64,000 bases of DNA from an uncultured Alphaproteobacteria bacterium (GCA_946481075.1 CAMLMC010000004.1:81863-145862), one strand, 5' to 3'. Counted from the first letter of the stretch, positions 1 through 9,394 are shown. Program-made: numbers and translations. Notes: generated by a model from the letters alone, not told the origin.

Positions 1-204
1 GGCATCAACCGTCAGGTCGGCCGCCATAACATGAAAACCGCCGGCATAAACATCATATTCCATTTTTTGAACGCCCGCGTTCGAAGACGCGCTCGACGTC
101 GCAGGCTGCGCGAGGGCCACGCCCTCAAACATAATGGCCGACATAACGCACAGTGCGGCCACCCAGACCTTCTTTAAATGTTTTGATACCTGCCGCGCCG
201 TCAT
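1..204 (-). CDS. DUF3108-like exported protein, N-terminal part (runs off the window)
   Basis: The reading frame is open from an ATG at 204 down to base 1, giving 68 codons of N-terminus. It starts with a clear Sec signal peptide (basic residues at 9-12, a hydrophobic stretch, then an ALAQPA-type cleavage site near residue 32), followed by a YDVYAGGFHVMAADL segment typical of DUF3108 periplasmic proteins. A strong Shine-Dalgarno (GGTGGAG) lies about 6 bases before the ATG. The start lies inside the 3' end of the FemAB-like gene, overlapping it by 80 bases in another frame. The function of DUF3108 proteins is not established. The rest of the gene lies outside the window. Confidence 0.7.
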   Translation of the reverse strand, partial: MTARQVSKHLKKVWVAALCVMSAIMFEGVALAQPATSSASSNAGVQKMEYDVYAGGFHVMAADLTVDA

Positions 205-1075
205 CGTTCACTCCACCTAGATCAAATTCTTTTACACCGTTATTTTTAAGCCTCAGCATCGTTTCCCACAAGAGTAATGTGGGTGCGGAAACTTCCTTGC
301 CAGAATCGGATGTCCAGCCAATCAGATAGGTCGCGCTGCGCCCGTGTTCAACACTAACCGCAAACGCGGCCGTTTCCCCGTTTTTTACGGCGCGGGCCAA
401 ATGAAGTTCTCCCTTGGCCGCCAGAAGCGGCGCATAAGCGGCGAAAAGTTTCGGTGAAATTCCGCCATAACCACGGCTCTTCTGATCCGCCGCATAAACA
501 GCAGCAATCATGGCGATTGTTGCAGGGCCGTTATCCCATTCTATCTGCAAGCCGGACCGTTCCGCCGCATTCAAGCGGTTACGCCATTTTTGCTTGAGCC
601 CGGCGCGCAACTCCTCCTCGGACTGCTGCAAATCAACCCAGATGGTTTCATATCCGGCGCGATCGTCAAGCCGTCTCAACCCCGTTTGCGCAATCAGTTT
701 CTGCGCGGTCGGCCCATCTTCGGTTTCGGGTAGGAAGCGCCGCTTTCGCCCGAAACGGGGCGGAAACTGACGGTTTATTTCATCAAAGAACAATTTTACA
801 TGAAGCGCGGTGCCAAATCCTTCGAACCAGAGGGGGCCACGGTCAATCATCACGGCATGCAAGGCATTGAAGACAATACCTGCTTCGAACATCTGGACAA
901 TCCCGGCATCGGCGCCGCCAATCCGGATCAGTCCCCAGCAGGGTTTTTGCCGGTGAAGCGGTGCATAGGCCTTCGCATAGCTATAGGATTGAAGGATGTT
1001 GGAATAAGGGGCGCGATTGAAATTGCGCTCCCATTCATCAATGGATTGAGTGTTCCAAAGTATTTCTATTGTCAT
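125..1075 (-). CDS. FemAB/GNAT-family peptidyl- or acyltransferase
   Basis: A 316-residue protein related to the FemAB/GNAT fold that transfers aminoacyl or acyl groups to cell-envelope substrates. The C-terminal half carries the family landmarks: a KWRNRLNAAERSGL segment, a YLIGWTS strand, and a final LGGVNDDGAAGIKTFKEGLGG block resembling the conserved FemAB/lipid II:glycine transferase ending. No signal peptide or membrane helix is seen, so it should be cytoplasmic or peripheral. The ATG at 1075 is preferred over an upstream one at 1111 because an AAGGA box precedes it and it avoids a longer overlap with the PH-domain gene, which still overlaps by 38 bases. Substrate unknown. Confidence 0.7.
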   Translation of the reverse strand: MTIEILWNTQSIDEWERNFNRAPYSNILQSYSYAKAYAPLHRQKPCWGLIRIGGADAGIVQMFEAGIVFNALHAVMIDRGPLWFEGFGTALHVKLFFDEINRQFPPRFGRKRRFLPETEDGPTAQKLIAQTGLRRLDDRAGYETIWVDLQQSEEELRAGLKQKWRNRLNAAERSGLQIEWDNGPATIAMIAAVYAADQKSRGYGGISPKLFAAYAPLLAAKGELHLARAVKNGETAAFAVSVEHGRSATYLIGWTSDSGKEVSAPTLLLWETMLRLKNNGVKEFDLGGVNDDGAAGIKTFKEGLGGRTVRYVGHYV

Positions 1076-2270
1076 GCGGCGGTTTGTCCTTCTCAAGAGC
1101 CGCCTCATCAAAGACTTGGATCAGGTTATTGTCAACGCCGTTGTCATTCTGCGGTTCCGGCGGTTTTATCAATCCCTGCTCTATCATCTCACGCATCACC
1201 TGTTGCGTGATTTGCGGGGTTACTTCGTCGACTATTCTGGCAATGTCTTCCTTGCTCATATCCGACTTGTCATGCTTGCCCCCTTTATCTGCTTGTGGCT
1301 CTTGCGGTTTTGCCTCCACCTCTCCCCTGTCGCGGATTTGTTGCAAGGATTGCGGCGCCCGCATGGAATTCCGACGGTCCTGATTGACGGTCAAATCCTC
1401 CATCAGTTCGCGCTTCAATTTTTCAATACGCTCCGCCATTGCGGCTTTGATCTTGCCATCCTGCTCCCATGCGGCGTGATCCCTATTTTGTTCCTTATCC
1501 TGCTTACGTCCCCTATCTTTGTCATCCGGACCTGTATCCATCGGTGGCGGCTGGTTTGGCATAGGTTGATTGGGCGGCGGCGGAATGTCATCCGGCTTCG
1601 GTGGCTGGATTTCTGGCTCGGCCGGCTTGGGCGGTTCGACTTCGGGCTTCTGAAGCTGTTTTGGCGAATCCTCGCCTTCGCTTGCGTCAATGATATTGAT
1701 CGGCTTTGCGACGGGTGATTTCCCCACGATCAAATTCAGCGCCTCCTGCACATGGGTGCGGCGGTCATGCAAAGCCCGAATAAACCGTTCGGGGCGTTCA
1801 ACGGCATCCAGTTTGATATCCCCGATGAAGCGACAATCCAGTTTTATGTAGGCATAACCTAGAAGGCGGCCAAAAATTCCAAGATCCATATTCTCGCCGC
1901 GGATTTCTTCAAGGTCGATCTGATGGACGTTGACAAAGATCAGCCCTTTTTTCTGGATCACGCGGCGATCGGTAAGGGCAATTTGCGTCGCCAGAACCTT
2001 GATGACGTAAAAGAGGAAGATCATCGCGCCCGCCGCGAGCATGAAGAACAAGATACCACTGCTGAGTCCCAGAAACGGAACAGGGACATAGGCGTCACCG
2101 CCAAGGCCGGTGAGTGCCGCCATGCCGCGGTTCATCAGCCAGCTTAAGGCGAGTCCCCCGGCGGCCATTCCCAGAAACCACATCAGCCCCTGTAGAATGT
2201 AAATCCAGTGAAGACGGGCGATGCCGATAAGTTTTTCATCCCCGTTGATCAGTCTATGGACATAAGCCAT
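1038..2270 (-). CDS. PH-domain (bPH2/YdbS-like) membrane protein with a proline-rich tail
   Basis: Two membrane helices (about residues 22-45 and 70-95) are followed by a bacterial PH-like domain with the characteristic LTDRRVIQKKGLIFVNVHQIDLEEI stretch in pieces (ITALTDRRVI-type start, about residues 100-165). The rest, roughly residues 180-410, is low-complexity, rich in Pro, Glu, Lys and Gln, and probably disordered with short coiled coils. The start is placed on the ATG at 2270 because AAGGAG lies 6 bases upstream; the GTG one codon earlier is too close. It is divergent from dapD. The tail is much longer than in typical DUF304 proteins, and its role is unknown. Confidence 0.7.
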   Translation of the reverse strand: MAYVHRLINGDEKLIGIARLHWIYILQGLMWFLGMAAGGLALSWLMNRGMAALTGLGGDAYVPVPFLGLSSGILFFMLAAGAMIFLFYVIKVLATQIALTDRRVIQKKGLIFVNVHQIDLEEIRGENMDLGIFGRLLGYAYIKLDCRFIGDIKLDAVERPERFIRALHDRRTHVQEALNLIVGKSPVAKPINIIDASEGEDSPKQLQKPEVEPPKPAEPEIQPPKPDDIPPPPNQPMPNQPPPMDTGPDDKDRGRKQDKEQNRDHAAWEQDGKIKAAMAERIEKLKRELMEDLTVNQDRRNSMRAPQSLQQIRDRGEVEAKPQEPQADKGGKHDKSDMSKEDIARIVDEVTPQITQQVMREMIEQGLIKPPEPQNDNGVDNNLIQVFDEAALEKDKPPHDNRNTLEHSIH

Positions 2271-2397
2271 CACGCTCTCCTTATAGTTCTCGAAAAGTTA
2301 ACGGCCACAAGCGGCGATTCGTTCCCTTTCCCTTGCGAATCCTTCGGTTTTCTGGTCAATTGAGGCCCACATCAACACCCTGGAAAGACTGTTAGAA

Positions 2398-3258
2398 ATG
2401 ACCAACGCCGCCCTGCAATCCGCCCCGACCCTCGAAGCCGTCATCGAAAAGGCATGGGCCGAGAAGGAAACGATTTCCGCCGCGACAAAGGGCGAAGTGC
2501 GCGAAGCCGTCATTGAAACGCTCAATCATCTTTGCGGCGGCGAGCTTCGCATCGCCACGAAAGAGTCGGGACAGTGGACGGTGCATCAATGGCTAAAGAA
2601 GGCCGTCCTTCTGTCATTCCGCCTGAACCCGAACGAAGCGATTTCCGGAGGTCCTGGCGGCGCCATATGGTGGGACAAGGTGCCGAGCAAATTCGATGGC
2701 TGGAGCCCGGACCGTTTCAAGGAAATGGGATTCCGTGCCGTCCCCGGCAGCATTGTCCGCTGGTCCGCTTATATCGCGCCGAATGTCGTACTGATGCCGT
2801 CTTTCGTCAATGTCGGCGCCTATGTCGGTGAAGGCACGATGGTCGATACATGGGTGACCATCGGTTCCTGCGCACAGATCGGCAAGAACTGTCATATTTC
2901 CGGCGGCGTCGGGATCGGCGGCGTTCTGGAGCCTTTGCAGGCAGGCCCTGTCATTATCGAAGACAATTGTTTCATCGGCGCCCGTTCCGAAGTTGCGGAA
3001 GGCGTGATCGTGGAAGAAGGCGCGGTCCTTTCCATGGGCGTGTTCCTTGGGGCCTCTACCAAAATCATAGATCGCGCCACCGGTGAAATCTTCATTGGCC
3101 GCGTCCCGGCCTATTCGGTGGTCGTACCCGGCAGCCTTCCCGGCAAACCCCTGCCGGACGGCACGCCCGGACCATCCCTGTCCTGCGCCGTAATCGTGAA
3201 GCGTGTAGACGCCCAAACCCGCAGCAAGACCGGGATTAATGAACTCTTGCGTGATTAA
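2398..3258 (+). CDS. dapD: 2,3,4,5-tetrahydropyridine-2,6-dicarboxylate N-succinyltransferase
   Basis: DapD catalyses succinyl-CoA-dependent N-succinylation of tetrahydrodipicolinate in the lysine/meso-diaminopimelate pathway. The 286-residue length matches the family. The N-terminal helical domain is followed by a left-handed beta-helix of hexapeptide repeats (about residues 105-230), including [20 protein letters not shown] and [12 protein letters not shown], which are typical DapD sequences. It is a cytoplasmic trimer in known family members. The gene is transcribed divergently from the PH-domain gene and lies upstream of an HD-like gene and dapE, so two enzymes of the succinylase branch are clustered. 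Confidence 0.95.
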   Translation: MTNAALQSAPTLEAVIEKAWAEKETISAATKGEVREAVIETLNHLCGGELRIATKESGQWTVHQWLKKAVLLSFRLNPNEAISGGPGGAIWWDKVPSKFDGWSPDRFKEMGFRAVPGSIVRWSAYIAPNVVLMPSFVNVGAYVGEGTMVDTWVTIGSCAQIGKNCHISGGVGIGGVLEPLQAGPVIIEDNCFIGARSEVAEGVIVEEGAVLSMGVFLGASTKIIDRATGEIFIGRVPAYSVVVPGSLPGKPLPDGTPGPSLSCAVIVKRVDAQTRSKTGINELLRD

Positions 3259-3372
3259 CCATGAAGCAGCCGCGTAATACTGTGTAAGTCCATATATTTA
3301 CATATTTTAGTTGCAACCTATAGTTCTTATGCTATAAAACGCCTGAAATCCGTAGATATATTATAGAAACTA

Positions 3373-4584
3373 ATGAATGCGTTTTTGACCGATTTTGCGC
3401 GTGCCGCAGGCCGCACCAAAAAAGCCAATTTCAACGAATCGTTTGACTGGCTGTTGACGCGCATAAATTTCAAATCGGAAGAAGAAGCAATCCTTCCCGA
3501 AAACATCGAAGAAACCAAGGAAGCGATCCGCGAATTCCTGACCGACATGGGCTGGTTTCAATCGCGTCTTGCCTTTGAAGAATTGCTTCAGGAAAAATCG
3601 GGCAAAGAGGCCTATCGTGCCGATGGCAGAGTGCCGAACTTTTACCACGAGGTCAGAGAGTTTCTATATCTTTGCGCAAAAAGGCGCGATGGACTTCTGG
3701 CACCGCATTGTCTTGATGAGTTCGGAGGGTTCGATGCCCTGACCGCCGTTGTCTGGAGACATGATAGCTGGGAAGATCATGGCATCCATCCCACCGCTAT
3801 CTATGCGCTTCATGAACGCCATATCCATGAGTTCATGAACGAGGTCGATCCAAATCACACAAATCCGGATGTTGCGACCTTCGGATACAGAGAACGCCAG
3901 AAGGCCGAAATCATCGCGCGGAACATAGATTACGTGACCCACAAACACCCCGAGCGCGACGAGAATGGCGAATTCAAACGCAAGCCGAGTGGCAAACTCG
4001 TCAAGGTTCCACGCTATCCCGATATGACGCTTTATTATGATAACGCTTCGCTGAGCCCTCATTTTCCGTTGCTCAAATTTGAAGATAGCGTTGAAGGCAT
4101 GGCAACACGTTATGGTGTTACCACCTTCAGTCATGCATCGAATGTCGATTACACGCTTGAGCGCCGTCAGTTTTATGGGGGCCGCGCCCTCGACAAGGAA
4201 GCGATCGCGAAATTCTCTTTCCTGGATAAGGCCATCAAAAGTTCAGACGGGATGTTGGGCAATCTTCTATTATGCAATGAGCAAATCAATTTCTACCATG
4301 GCAAGGACCCCCATTATATTCGTCCCGTCAGTCTGCCAGACCGTTATTTCCCGCACGCCGAACGTGGATATCGCCTGCTCCCGGCCGCATGGCATCCCGT
4401 CACCATTATGCTGGAGCGTCTGGAGAATATGGCGGAGATGGAAGCCGAGAACGGACAGGTTCATACAAGATTAATCCTCGATAAATCGCTCTATCCGTCC
4501 CTGTCTCCGCATTTCCCGATCCCGCATAATTATGCAGGCCCCCTCTTGTCAGGCCAACCGCAGTATGCTCCTAATGGGCCATGA
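3373..4584 (+). CDS. HD-domain hydrolase-like protein, possibly RelA/SpoT-HD related
   Basis: A 403-residue soluble protein that I do not recognise by name. It contains RHDSWEDHGI (residues 129-138, with H130, D131, E134, D135) and KFEDSVEGMATR (residues 235-246, with D238). Together with H92 this resembles the H...HD..ED...D metal-site layout of SpoT/MESH1-type (p)ppGpp hydrolases, where the matching motifs are HDxxEDT and KLADRLHNMRT. The spacings are larger than in Rel proteins, so insertions would be needed. The gene overlaps dapE by the ATGA motif and sits between dapD and dapE, so it is probably cotranscribed. No good ribosome-binding site is seen before the chosen ATG. The HD assignment is inference; the substrate is unknown. 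Confidence 0.5.
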   Translation: MNAFLTDFARAAGRTKKANFNESFDWLLTRINFKSEEEAILPENIEETKEAIREFLTDMGWFQSRLAFEELLQEKSGKEAYRADGRVPNFYHEVREFLYLCAKRRDGLLAPHCLDEFGGFDALTAVVWRHDSWEDHGIHPTAIYALHERHIHEFMNEVDPNHTNPDVATFGYRERQKAEIIARNIDYVTHKHPERDENGEFKRKPSGKLVKVPRYPDMTLYYDNASLSPHFPLLKFEDSVEGMATRYGVTTFSHASNVDYTLERRQFYGGRALDKEAIAKFSFLDKAIKSSDGMLGNLLLCNEQINFYHGKDPHYIRPVSLPDRYFPHAERGYRLLPAAWHPVTIMLERLENMAEMEAENGQVHTRLILDKSLYPSLSPHFPIPHNYAGPLLSGQPQYAPNGP

Positions 4585-5726
4585 GCCTGCATTGCGCTGA
4601 TATCGCCCAAAAACTAATTTCCTTTCCCTCTGTCACGCCAGAGGATGCCGGATGTCAGGCCTATCTGAAATCGCTACTCAGCGGTATGGGGTTTGAAATA
4701 TTCGATCTGCCGTTCGAAGGGCGCGGAGGAACCTACAAGGTTCCGAATTTTTTTGCGCGCAAAGGCAATACGGGTCCGCACCTTTGTTTTGCCGGCCACA
4801 CCGATGTGGTGCCCGCGGGAGATGAGGACGCATGGAGCGTTCCGCCTTTTTCCGGCACGGTAAAAGACGGCAAGATTATCGGGCGCGGCGCATCCGACAT
4901 GAAAGGGCAGATTGCCGCCTTTGTTGCAGCGATATCGTCTTTTCTTGAAGGCAATACAAATCATAAAGGATCAATCAGCCTTCTTATCACGGGCGATGAA
5001 GAAAATGAATCCATCAATGGAACCGAACGCGTTCTGGAATGGATGGCGCAGAACAACCAATTGCCCGATGTCTGCCTTGTTGGCGAACCATCGAACCCGG
5101 ATTTCATGGGACAGGAGCTCAAGATAGGGCGCCGTGGGTCCCTTTCCGGTGTGCTCACAGTCCACGGTGTGCAGGGACATGTCGCCTATCCGGCCCGTGC
5201 CGACAATCCCCTGCCAACCCTTGTAAAATTATTGTCCGCGTTACAAGGTACTGTCTTTGACAAAGGCTCCGCCTATTTTCAACCAACCAATCTGGAAATC
5301 ACCACCATTGATGTCGGCAATACGGCAACCAATGTCATCCCGGCGCGCGGCACCGCCAAATTCAACCTGCGCTATTCAGACCGATGGACCAAAGAAGCCC
5401 TCTCTGAAAAAATCCGGCAGGTGCTGGATGCCGTTGACACCAATTACGATTTGAAATTGACTGTGGGCGCAGAAGGATTTTTAACGCAACCCGGCGAATG
5501 GACCGCCCTTATCTCGGCAATCGTTGAACGGGAAACAGGACACAAACCGGCCCTGACCACGGGCGGCGGAACATCGGATGCCCGATTCGTCGCCAAATAT
5601 TGCCCTGTTGTCGAATTTGGCATGACGAATCAAACCATTCACAAGGTGGATGAATATTGCACGTTGGACGACCTTGAAAAATGCACATCGATTTACCGTG
5701 AAATATTGAAATCTTATTGCGCCTGA
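4581..5726 (+). CDS. dapE: Succinyl-diaminopimelate desuccinylase
   Basis: DapE hydrolyses N-succinyl-LL-diaminopimelate to LL-diaminopimelate and succinate, feeding lysine and peptidoglycan synthesis. The 381-residue M20-family protein has the metal ligands in order: FAGHTDVVPAGD (H73), GRGASDMKGQ (D106), TGDEENE (adjacent catalytic and ligand glutamates near 137), and the C-terminal GGGTSDARF and NQTIHKVDEYC segments. The length is normal for the family. Its start codon overlaps the stop of the preceding HD-like gene (ATGA), and a strong terminator follows at 5875, so it closes the plus-strand dap unit. Confidence 0.95.
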   Translation: MSLHCADIAQKLISFPSVTPEDAGCQAYLKSLLSGMGFEIFDLPFEGRGGTYKVPNFFARKGNTGPHLCFAGHTDVVPAGDEDAWSVPPFSGTVKDGKIIGRGASDMKGQIAAFVAAISSFLEGNTNHKGSISLLITGDEENESINGTERVLEWMAQNNQLPDVCLVGEPSNPDFMGQELKIGRRGSLSGVLTVHGVQGHVAYPARADNPLPTLVKLLSALQGTVFDKGSAYFQPTNLEITTIDVGNTATNVIPARGTAKFNLRYSDRWTKEALSEKIRQVLDAVDTNYDLKLTVGAEGFLTQPGEWTALISAIVERETGHKPALTTGGGTSDARFVAKYCPVVEFGMTNQTIHKVDEYCTLDDLEKCTSIYREILKSYCA

Positions 5727-5874
5727 CCCAATTTCGCCACAATCGGCCCCGAAATGATCACGATCCGGCCATTCCCCCGCGCCATTGTCAACCTAGATTA
5801 GAAACTGTCACGACGACATGACATTCATGTCTCTCATGACTCTCTCTGACCCCTGACTCCCCCCGCCGGTGTTT

Positions 5875-5898
5875 CCCCCGCCGCGGGGGTTCTTTTTT
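5875..5898 (+). terminator. Rho-independent terminator after dapE
   Basis: A CCCCCG / CGGGGG stem with a three-base CCG loop is followed by TTCTTTTTT. It lies 149 bases after the dapE stop, just before the convergent truA stop. Confidence 0.8.
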
Positions 5899-5900
5899 GG

Positions 5901-6653
5901 CTAATAGTCAATTCGCATGAGATAAAGCCCGTCGGGCGGCGCCGTAATTCCGCCCTTTGTGCGGTCTTTGGCGGCAAGCGCAATGGCAACATCGGACGCG
6001 GTCCATTTCCCCTCGCCGACATGGGAGAGGGTGCCGACCATGTTCCTGACCTGATGATGAAGGAAGGACCGCCCTTCCACTTCACATTCGATCAGGTCGC
6101 CGTGGCGTTTGATATCAAATCGATCGAGCGTTTTAATCGGCGATTTGGCCTGACATTCTGAATCGCGGAATGTTGTAAAGTCATGTTGCCCCAAAAGAAG
6201 GTTGGCAGCCTCTTGCATTTTAACCTCATCAAGGGGGCGTTTTACCTGCCACGCCTGTCCGCGTTCCAATGTCAAAGGCGCGGGGCGATTGATAATGCGA
6301 TAAACATAGAGTTTGTTTTTCGCGCTGAACCGCGCATGGAATTCTTCGGATACGGTTTCGGCGTTCAGAATGGCAATCGGTTGTTTGGCGGCGCGCAAAT
6401 GGGCATTAATCGCTTTTGCCAGATCAAACCCCGTAAGCGGACGGTCACCGTAATCAAGATCGAAATGCGCGACCTGTCCGCGCGCATGAACGCCGGCATC
6501 GGTGCGACCCGCAACATGGATACGGATTTGCCGCTGGCAAAAACCCGTGATTGCCTTTTCGATTTCATTCTGCACGGAGGGCGCATGGTCTTGATGTTGC
6601 CATCCCGAATACGGTGCACCGTCATATTCGATTGTTAGTTTCCAGCGTGTCAT
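5901..6653 (-). CDS. truA: tRNA pseudouridine(38-40) synthase
   Basis: TruA converts uridines 38-40 of the tRNA anticodon arm to pseudouridine. The 250-residue protein has the catalytic AGRTDAGVHA motif with Asp52, the N-terminal EYDGAPYSGWQ signature and the C-terminal SFLHHQVRNMVGTL block. It starts inside the fmt stop (4-base overlap), giving a tight def-fmt-truA order common in alphaproteobacteria. It converges on the dapE terminator. Confidence 0.95.
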   Translation of the reverse strand: MTRWKLTIEYDGAPYSGWQHQDHAPSVQNEIEKAITGFCQRQIRIHVAGRTDAGVHARGQVAHFDLDYGDRPLTGFDLAKAINAHLRAAKQPIAILNAETVSEEFHARFSAKNKLYVYRIINRPAPLTLERGQAWQVKRPLDEVKMQEAANLLLGQHDFTTFRDSECQAKSPIKTLDRFDIKRHGDLIECEVEGRSFLHHQVRNMVGTLSHVGEGKWTASDVAIALAAKDRTKGGITAPPDGLYLMRIDY

Positions 6654-7588
6654 GACAGACGTGATCCGGGTTTCAGATAACCGCCATTATGCGCGGCGAC
6701 AACGTCCATCGGCTTTTTGTTTTCCGGCTGCACCAATGTAACGCGCAGCGCGGTATGATCGCCGCAGGCAATAATGCCGCCATCCGACACTGTTCCTGGC
6801 GATGTCATATCTGCAAGCTGACTGACATGCGCTTCCAGTATTTTCAGACGTTTGCCGTTATCCGTTTCCGTCCATGTGCCGGGCCATGGGTTGAGGGCGC
6901 GGATTTGCCGGTCAACCGCGGCGGCAGGTTTGGTCCAGTCGATTTTTCCTTCTTCTTTTTTCAGCATCTTGGCATAGGTAACACCTTCTTCCGGCTGCAT
7001 GACCGATTCCAGATGCCCTTCCTCTGCCAGTCGATCCAGAACATCCTCTATCATGCTGGACCCCATCGCGGAAAGCATGTCATGAAGGCTTTGCGCCGTT
7101 GTGGTGTGCCGAATGGCAACAGCCCTTTTCGCGATCATCGGACCGGTATCAAGACCTTCGTCCATTTGCATGATCGTAATGCCGGTCTCGCTATCGCCTT
7201 CCAATATGGCGCGGTGAATGGGCGCCGCCCCGCGCCAGCGCGGCAAAAGCGAAGCATGAATATTCAAACAGCCATATTTCGGCGCATCCAGAATCGATTT
7301 GGGAAGAATCAAACCATAGGCAGCCACGACGGCGACATCGGATTCCAACGCCATAAAGGCCGCCACATCTTCATCGCGCTTGAAATTAACAGGCGTGCGC
7401 ACGGGAATTCCGTTTTCAATCGCGCATTGATGCACGGCTGATTCCTGTATTTGCTGACCCCGACCCTTCGGGCGCGGCGGCTGCGTGTAGACACACACGA
7501 CCTCATGTCGAGAAGCGATCAAATTGCGAAGGGCAGGCACCGAAAAATCGGGCGTCCCCATAAAGGCAATGCGGAGAGAATGCGTCAT
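6650..7588 (-). CDS. fmt: Methionyl-tRNA formyltransferase
   Basis: Fmt formylates initiator Met-tRNA using 10-formyl-tetrahydrofolate. The 312-residue protein shows the formyltransferase core: IAFMGTPDFSVPAL at the N-terminus, a PPRPKGRGQ loop, and the LNIHASLLPRWRGAAPI catalytic/substrate segment (about residues 107-123), with Asp in MDEGLDTGPMI. The C-terminal OB-like domain contains LNPWPGTW. It starts 2 bases after the def stop and overlaps truA by 4 bases. Confidence 0.95.
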   Translation of the reverse strand: MTHSLRIAFMGTPDFSVPALRNLIASRHEVVCVYTQPPRPKGRGQQIQESAVHQCAIENGIPVRTPVNFKRDEDVAAFMALESDVAVVAAYGLILPKSILDAPKYGCLNIHASLLPRWRGAAPIHRAILEGDSETGITIMQMDEGLDTGPMIAKRAVAIRHTTTAQSLHDMLSAMGSSMIEDVLDRLAEEGHLESVMQPEEGVTYAKMLKKEEGKIDWTKPAAAVDRQIRALNPWPGTWTETDNGKRLKILEAHVSQLADMTSPGTVSDGGIIACGDHTALRVTLVQPENKKPMDVVAAHNGGYLKPGSRLS

Positions 7589-7590
7589 GC

Positions 7591-8118
7591 CTACAAGATT
7601 TCTTCTTTGTCCTGTTGTTGCTTTTTATACTTTTTCAAAAGCATGTTGCGTTTCAGACTGGATAGATGGTCGATAAACAATGTGCCATTCAAATGATCAA
7701 TTTCATGCTGTACACAATGTGATCCGAGCCCCTCGAACACGGATTCCTGCATCTTTCCCTCATAATCGAGGAAGCGAACACGGACTTCCAACGGCCGTTG
7801 CACTTCGGCATATTGACCCGGAATGGATAAGCACCCTTCTTCCCAGAAGCTCGGCTCCTCGGATTGCCAGATAATCTCGGGATTTGCCATGACGATGGGT
7901 TTACGCGTCTCCGGTTCTTCGCGGTGGGCGATATCCATGACGATTACACGGTTCAAAAGCCCTACCTGATTGGCGGCAAGCCCGATACCGGGCGCGGCAT
8001 ACATGGTGGCCAGCATCTTATCCATCTGCGCACGCACCGCATCATCGACACGGTCGACCAGGGCCGCCTTTGCCTTCAAGACAGGATCGGGAATTTTGAT
8101 GATTTCGTACTTATCCAT
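7591..8118 (-). CDS. def: Peptide deformylase
   Basis: Def removes the N-formyl group from nascent proteins. The three family motifs are intact: GIGLAANQVG (residues 44-53), EGCLSIP with metal ligand Cys96, and HEIDHLNG with ligands His138 and His142 and catalytic Glu139. The 175-residue length is usual for an iron- or zinc-type class I enzyme. It overlaps the end of rmuC by 8 bases and precedes fmt, its functional partner. Confidence 0.95.
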   Translation of the reverse strand: MDKYEIIKIPDPVLKAKAALVDRVDDAVRAQMDKMLATMYAAPGIGLAANQVGLLNRVIVMDIAHREEPETRKPIVMANPEIIWQSEEPSFWEEGCLSIPGQYAEVQRPLEVRVRFLDYEGKMQESVFEGLGSHCVQHEIDHLNGTLFIDHLSSLKRNMLLKKYKKQQQDKEEIL

Positions 8119-9355
8119 GAAATGCTTTGCCGTCTTCTATTTCTTCGTCTTCATAATCGTCTTCTATCAAGGCCGATGTGATCTGGCGCTGCGTATTCTC
8201 CTGCATAGAGATGGACGGCAAATCTGCGCCGGCCGGAACCACGTGATATTTTTTAAATTTGCGCGCCTGCGGTGTGATCTGGCGGTCGAAAGAACCGACC
8301 GCGTCGTTATAGGCACCAAGCGCCGTATTGATGTTTTTGCCCACCTTTGCGAAATGTTCCATGAATTTCGAAAGACGCTTGTATAGCTCTGCCCCCAGCG
8401 CCGAAATTTCGGCGGCGTTTTCGGCCAGTTTCACCTGCCGCCAGGACAAGCCGACCACGCGCAAAAGCGAAATAATCAATGTCGGCGATGCGATGACCAC
8501 ATTGTTTTCGGCAGCGTAATCGACAATGTTCGGATCACTCTGCAATGTCGCGCTGAACACCATTTCAGACGGCAGGAACAAGATGACAAAATCGCACCCT
8601 TTGATGTTTTCCTGATAAGACCGTGCGCCGAGCGCCTTCACATGCCCGCGCACCGCACGCGCCAAATTGCCGCGAATAGCAAAATGTTCGTCATCTCCCA
8701 GTTCTTCATCCAGCCGCGCGATGAGATCATTGATCGGCGCCTTGGAATCAATCGCGATTTTGAATCCGTCATGCAGGTTGATGATCACATCCGGACGCCC
8801 GCCGCCTTCGATGGCGGTTTGCGTATCGTAATGCAGGCCTTTTTGCAGGTTGGCCTTTTGCAGGATCATCTCCAGCACGAATTCGCCCCATTTCCCTTGC
8901 GCCGATGGATTGCGGAGCGCGGCGGTCAGTTTCGATGTTTCCTTGTGCAGATATTGCAAGTCATTACGAATGGTTTTATCGGTGGCCTTCAATTCCTCCA
9001 CCATGCTGGTCATGCGGTGCAGATGCTGTTCCACCGGCTTGACCATTTTCTCGATTTCGAGCGAACGGCGCTCCAGATCATGCGCCCCGTCTTTCTGCGC
9101 AGCCTTCAGCCGTTCCTGCGCCAGCGTCAGGAAGCTTTCAGTGTTCGATTTCAGGGCCGCCTGCGCCAGCGCCGCAAAATGGTCGCCAAGCCCTGCGCGC
9201 TCCGCCTCGAGGCGGGCGCTCATTGCCGCCTTCTCCCGCTCCAGCCTTACTATCTTAGCGAACGCGGCCAGATAGCCGAGCGCGACCCCCGCCCCAGCGC
9301 CAAGCGCGAGCGAAAGAGGGTCAAAGGCAAGTTGTTCAAAAGCGTCATTATTCAT
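8111..9355 (-). CDS. rmuC: DNA recombination protein RmuC homolog
   Basis: A 414-residue RmuC-family protein. Known members limit DNA inversion rearrangements and carry a restriction-endonuclease-like fold. It has an N-terminal membrane helix (about residues 12-32), a long coiled coil (to about 150), then the family core with GKWGEFVLEMIL, RPDVIINL, IDSKAPI and FLPSEMVFSAT. The ATG at 9355 is chosen because residues upstream of it are low quality and overlap the divergent gene. The short C-terminal tail is acidic. It is the first gene of the rmuC-def-fmt-truA run. Confidence 0.9.
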   Translation of the reverse strand: MNNDAFEQLAFDPLSLALGAGAGVALGYLAAFAKIVRLEREKAAMSARLEAERAGLGDHFAALAQAALKSNTESFLTLAQERLKAAQKDGAHDLERRSLEIEKMVKPVEQHLHRMTSMVEELKATDKTIRNDLQYLHKETSKLTAALRNPSAQGKWGEFVLEMILQKANLQKGLHYDTQTAIEGGGRPDVIINLHDGFKIAIDSKAPINDLIARLDEELGDDEHFAIRGNLARAVRGHVKALGARSYQENIKGCDFVILFLPSEMVFSATLQSDPNIVDYAAENNVVIASPTLIISLLRVVGLSWRQVKLAENAAEISALGAELYKRLSKFMEHFAKVGKNINTALGAYNDAVGSFDRQITPQARKFKKYHVVPAGADLPSISMQENTQRQITSALIEDDYEDEEIEDGKAFHG

Positions 9356-9394
9356 GGTAGAATTAAAATAGCGATTGTAGGGGAGGATATCCAC

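Noticed and set aside
8642..9394. Upstream extension of the 9395 protein to a 480-residue frame
   Set aside because: The extension is antisense to rmuC; the TTG at 9395 has a strong ribosome-binding site and begins at the SGN-helix module.
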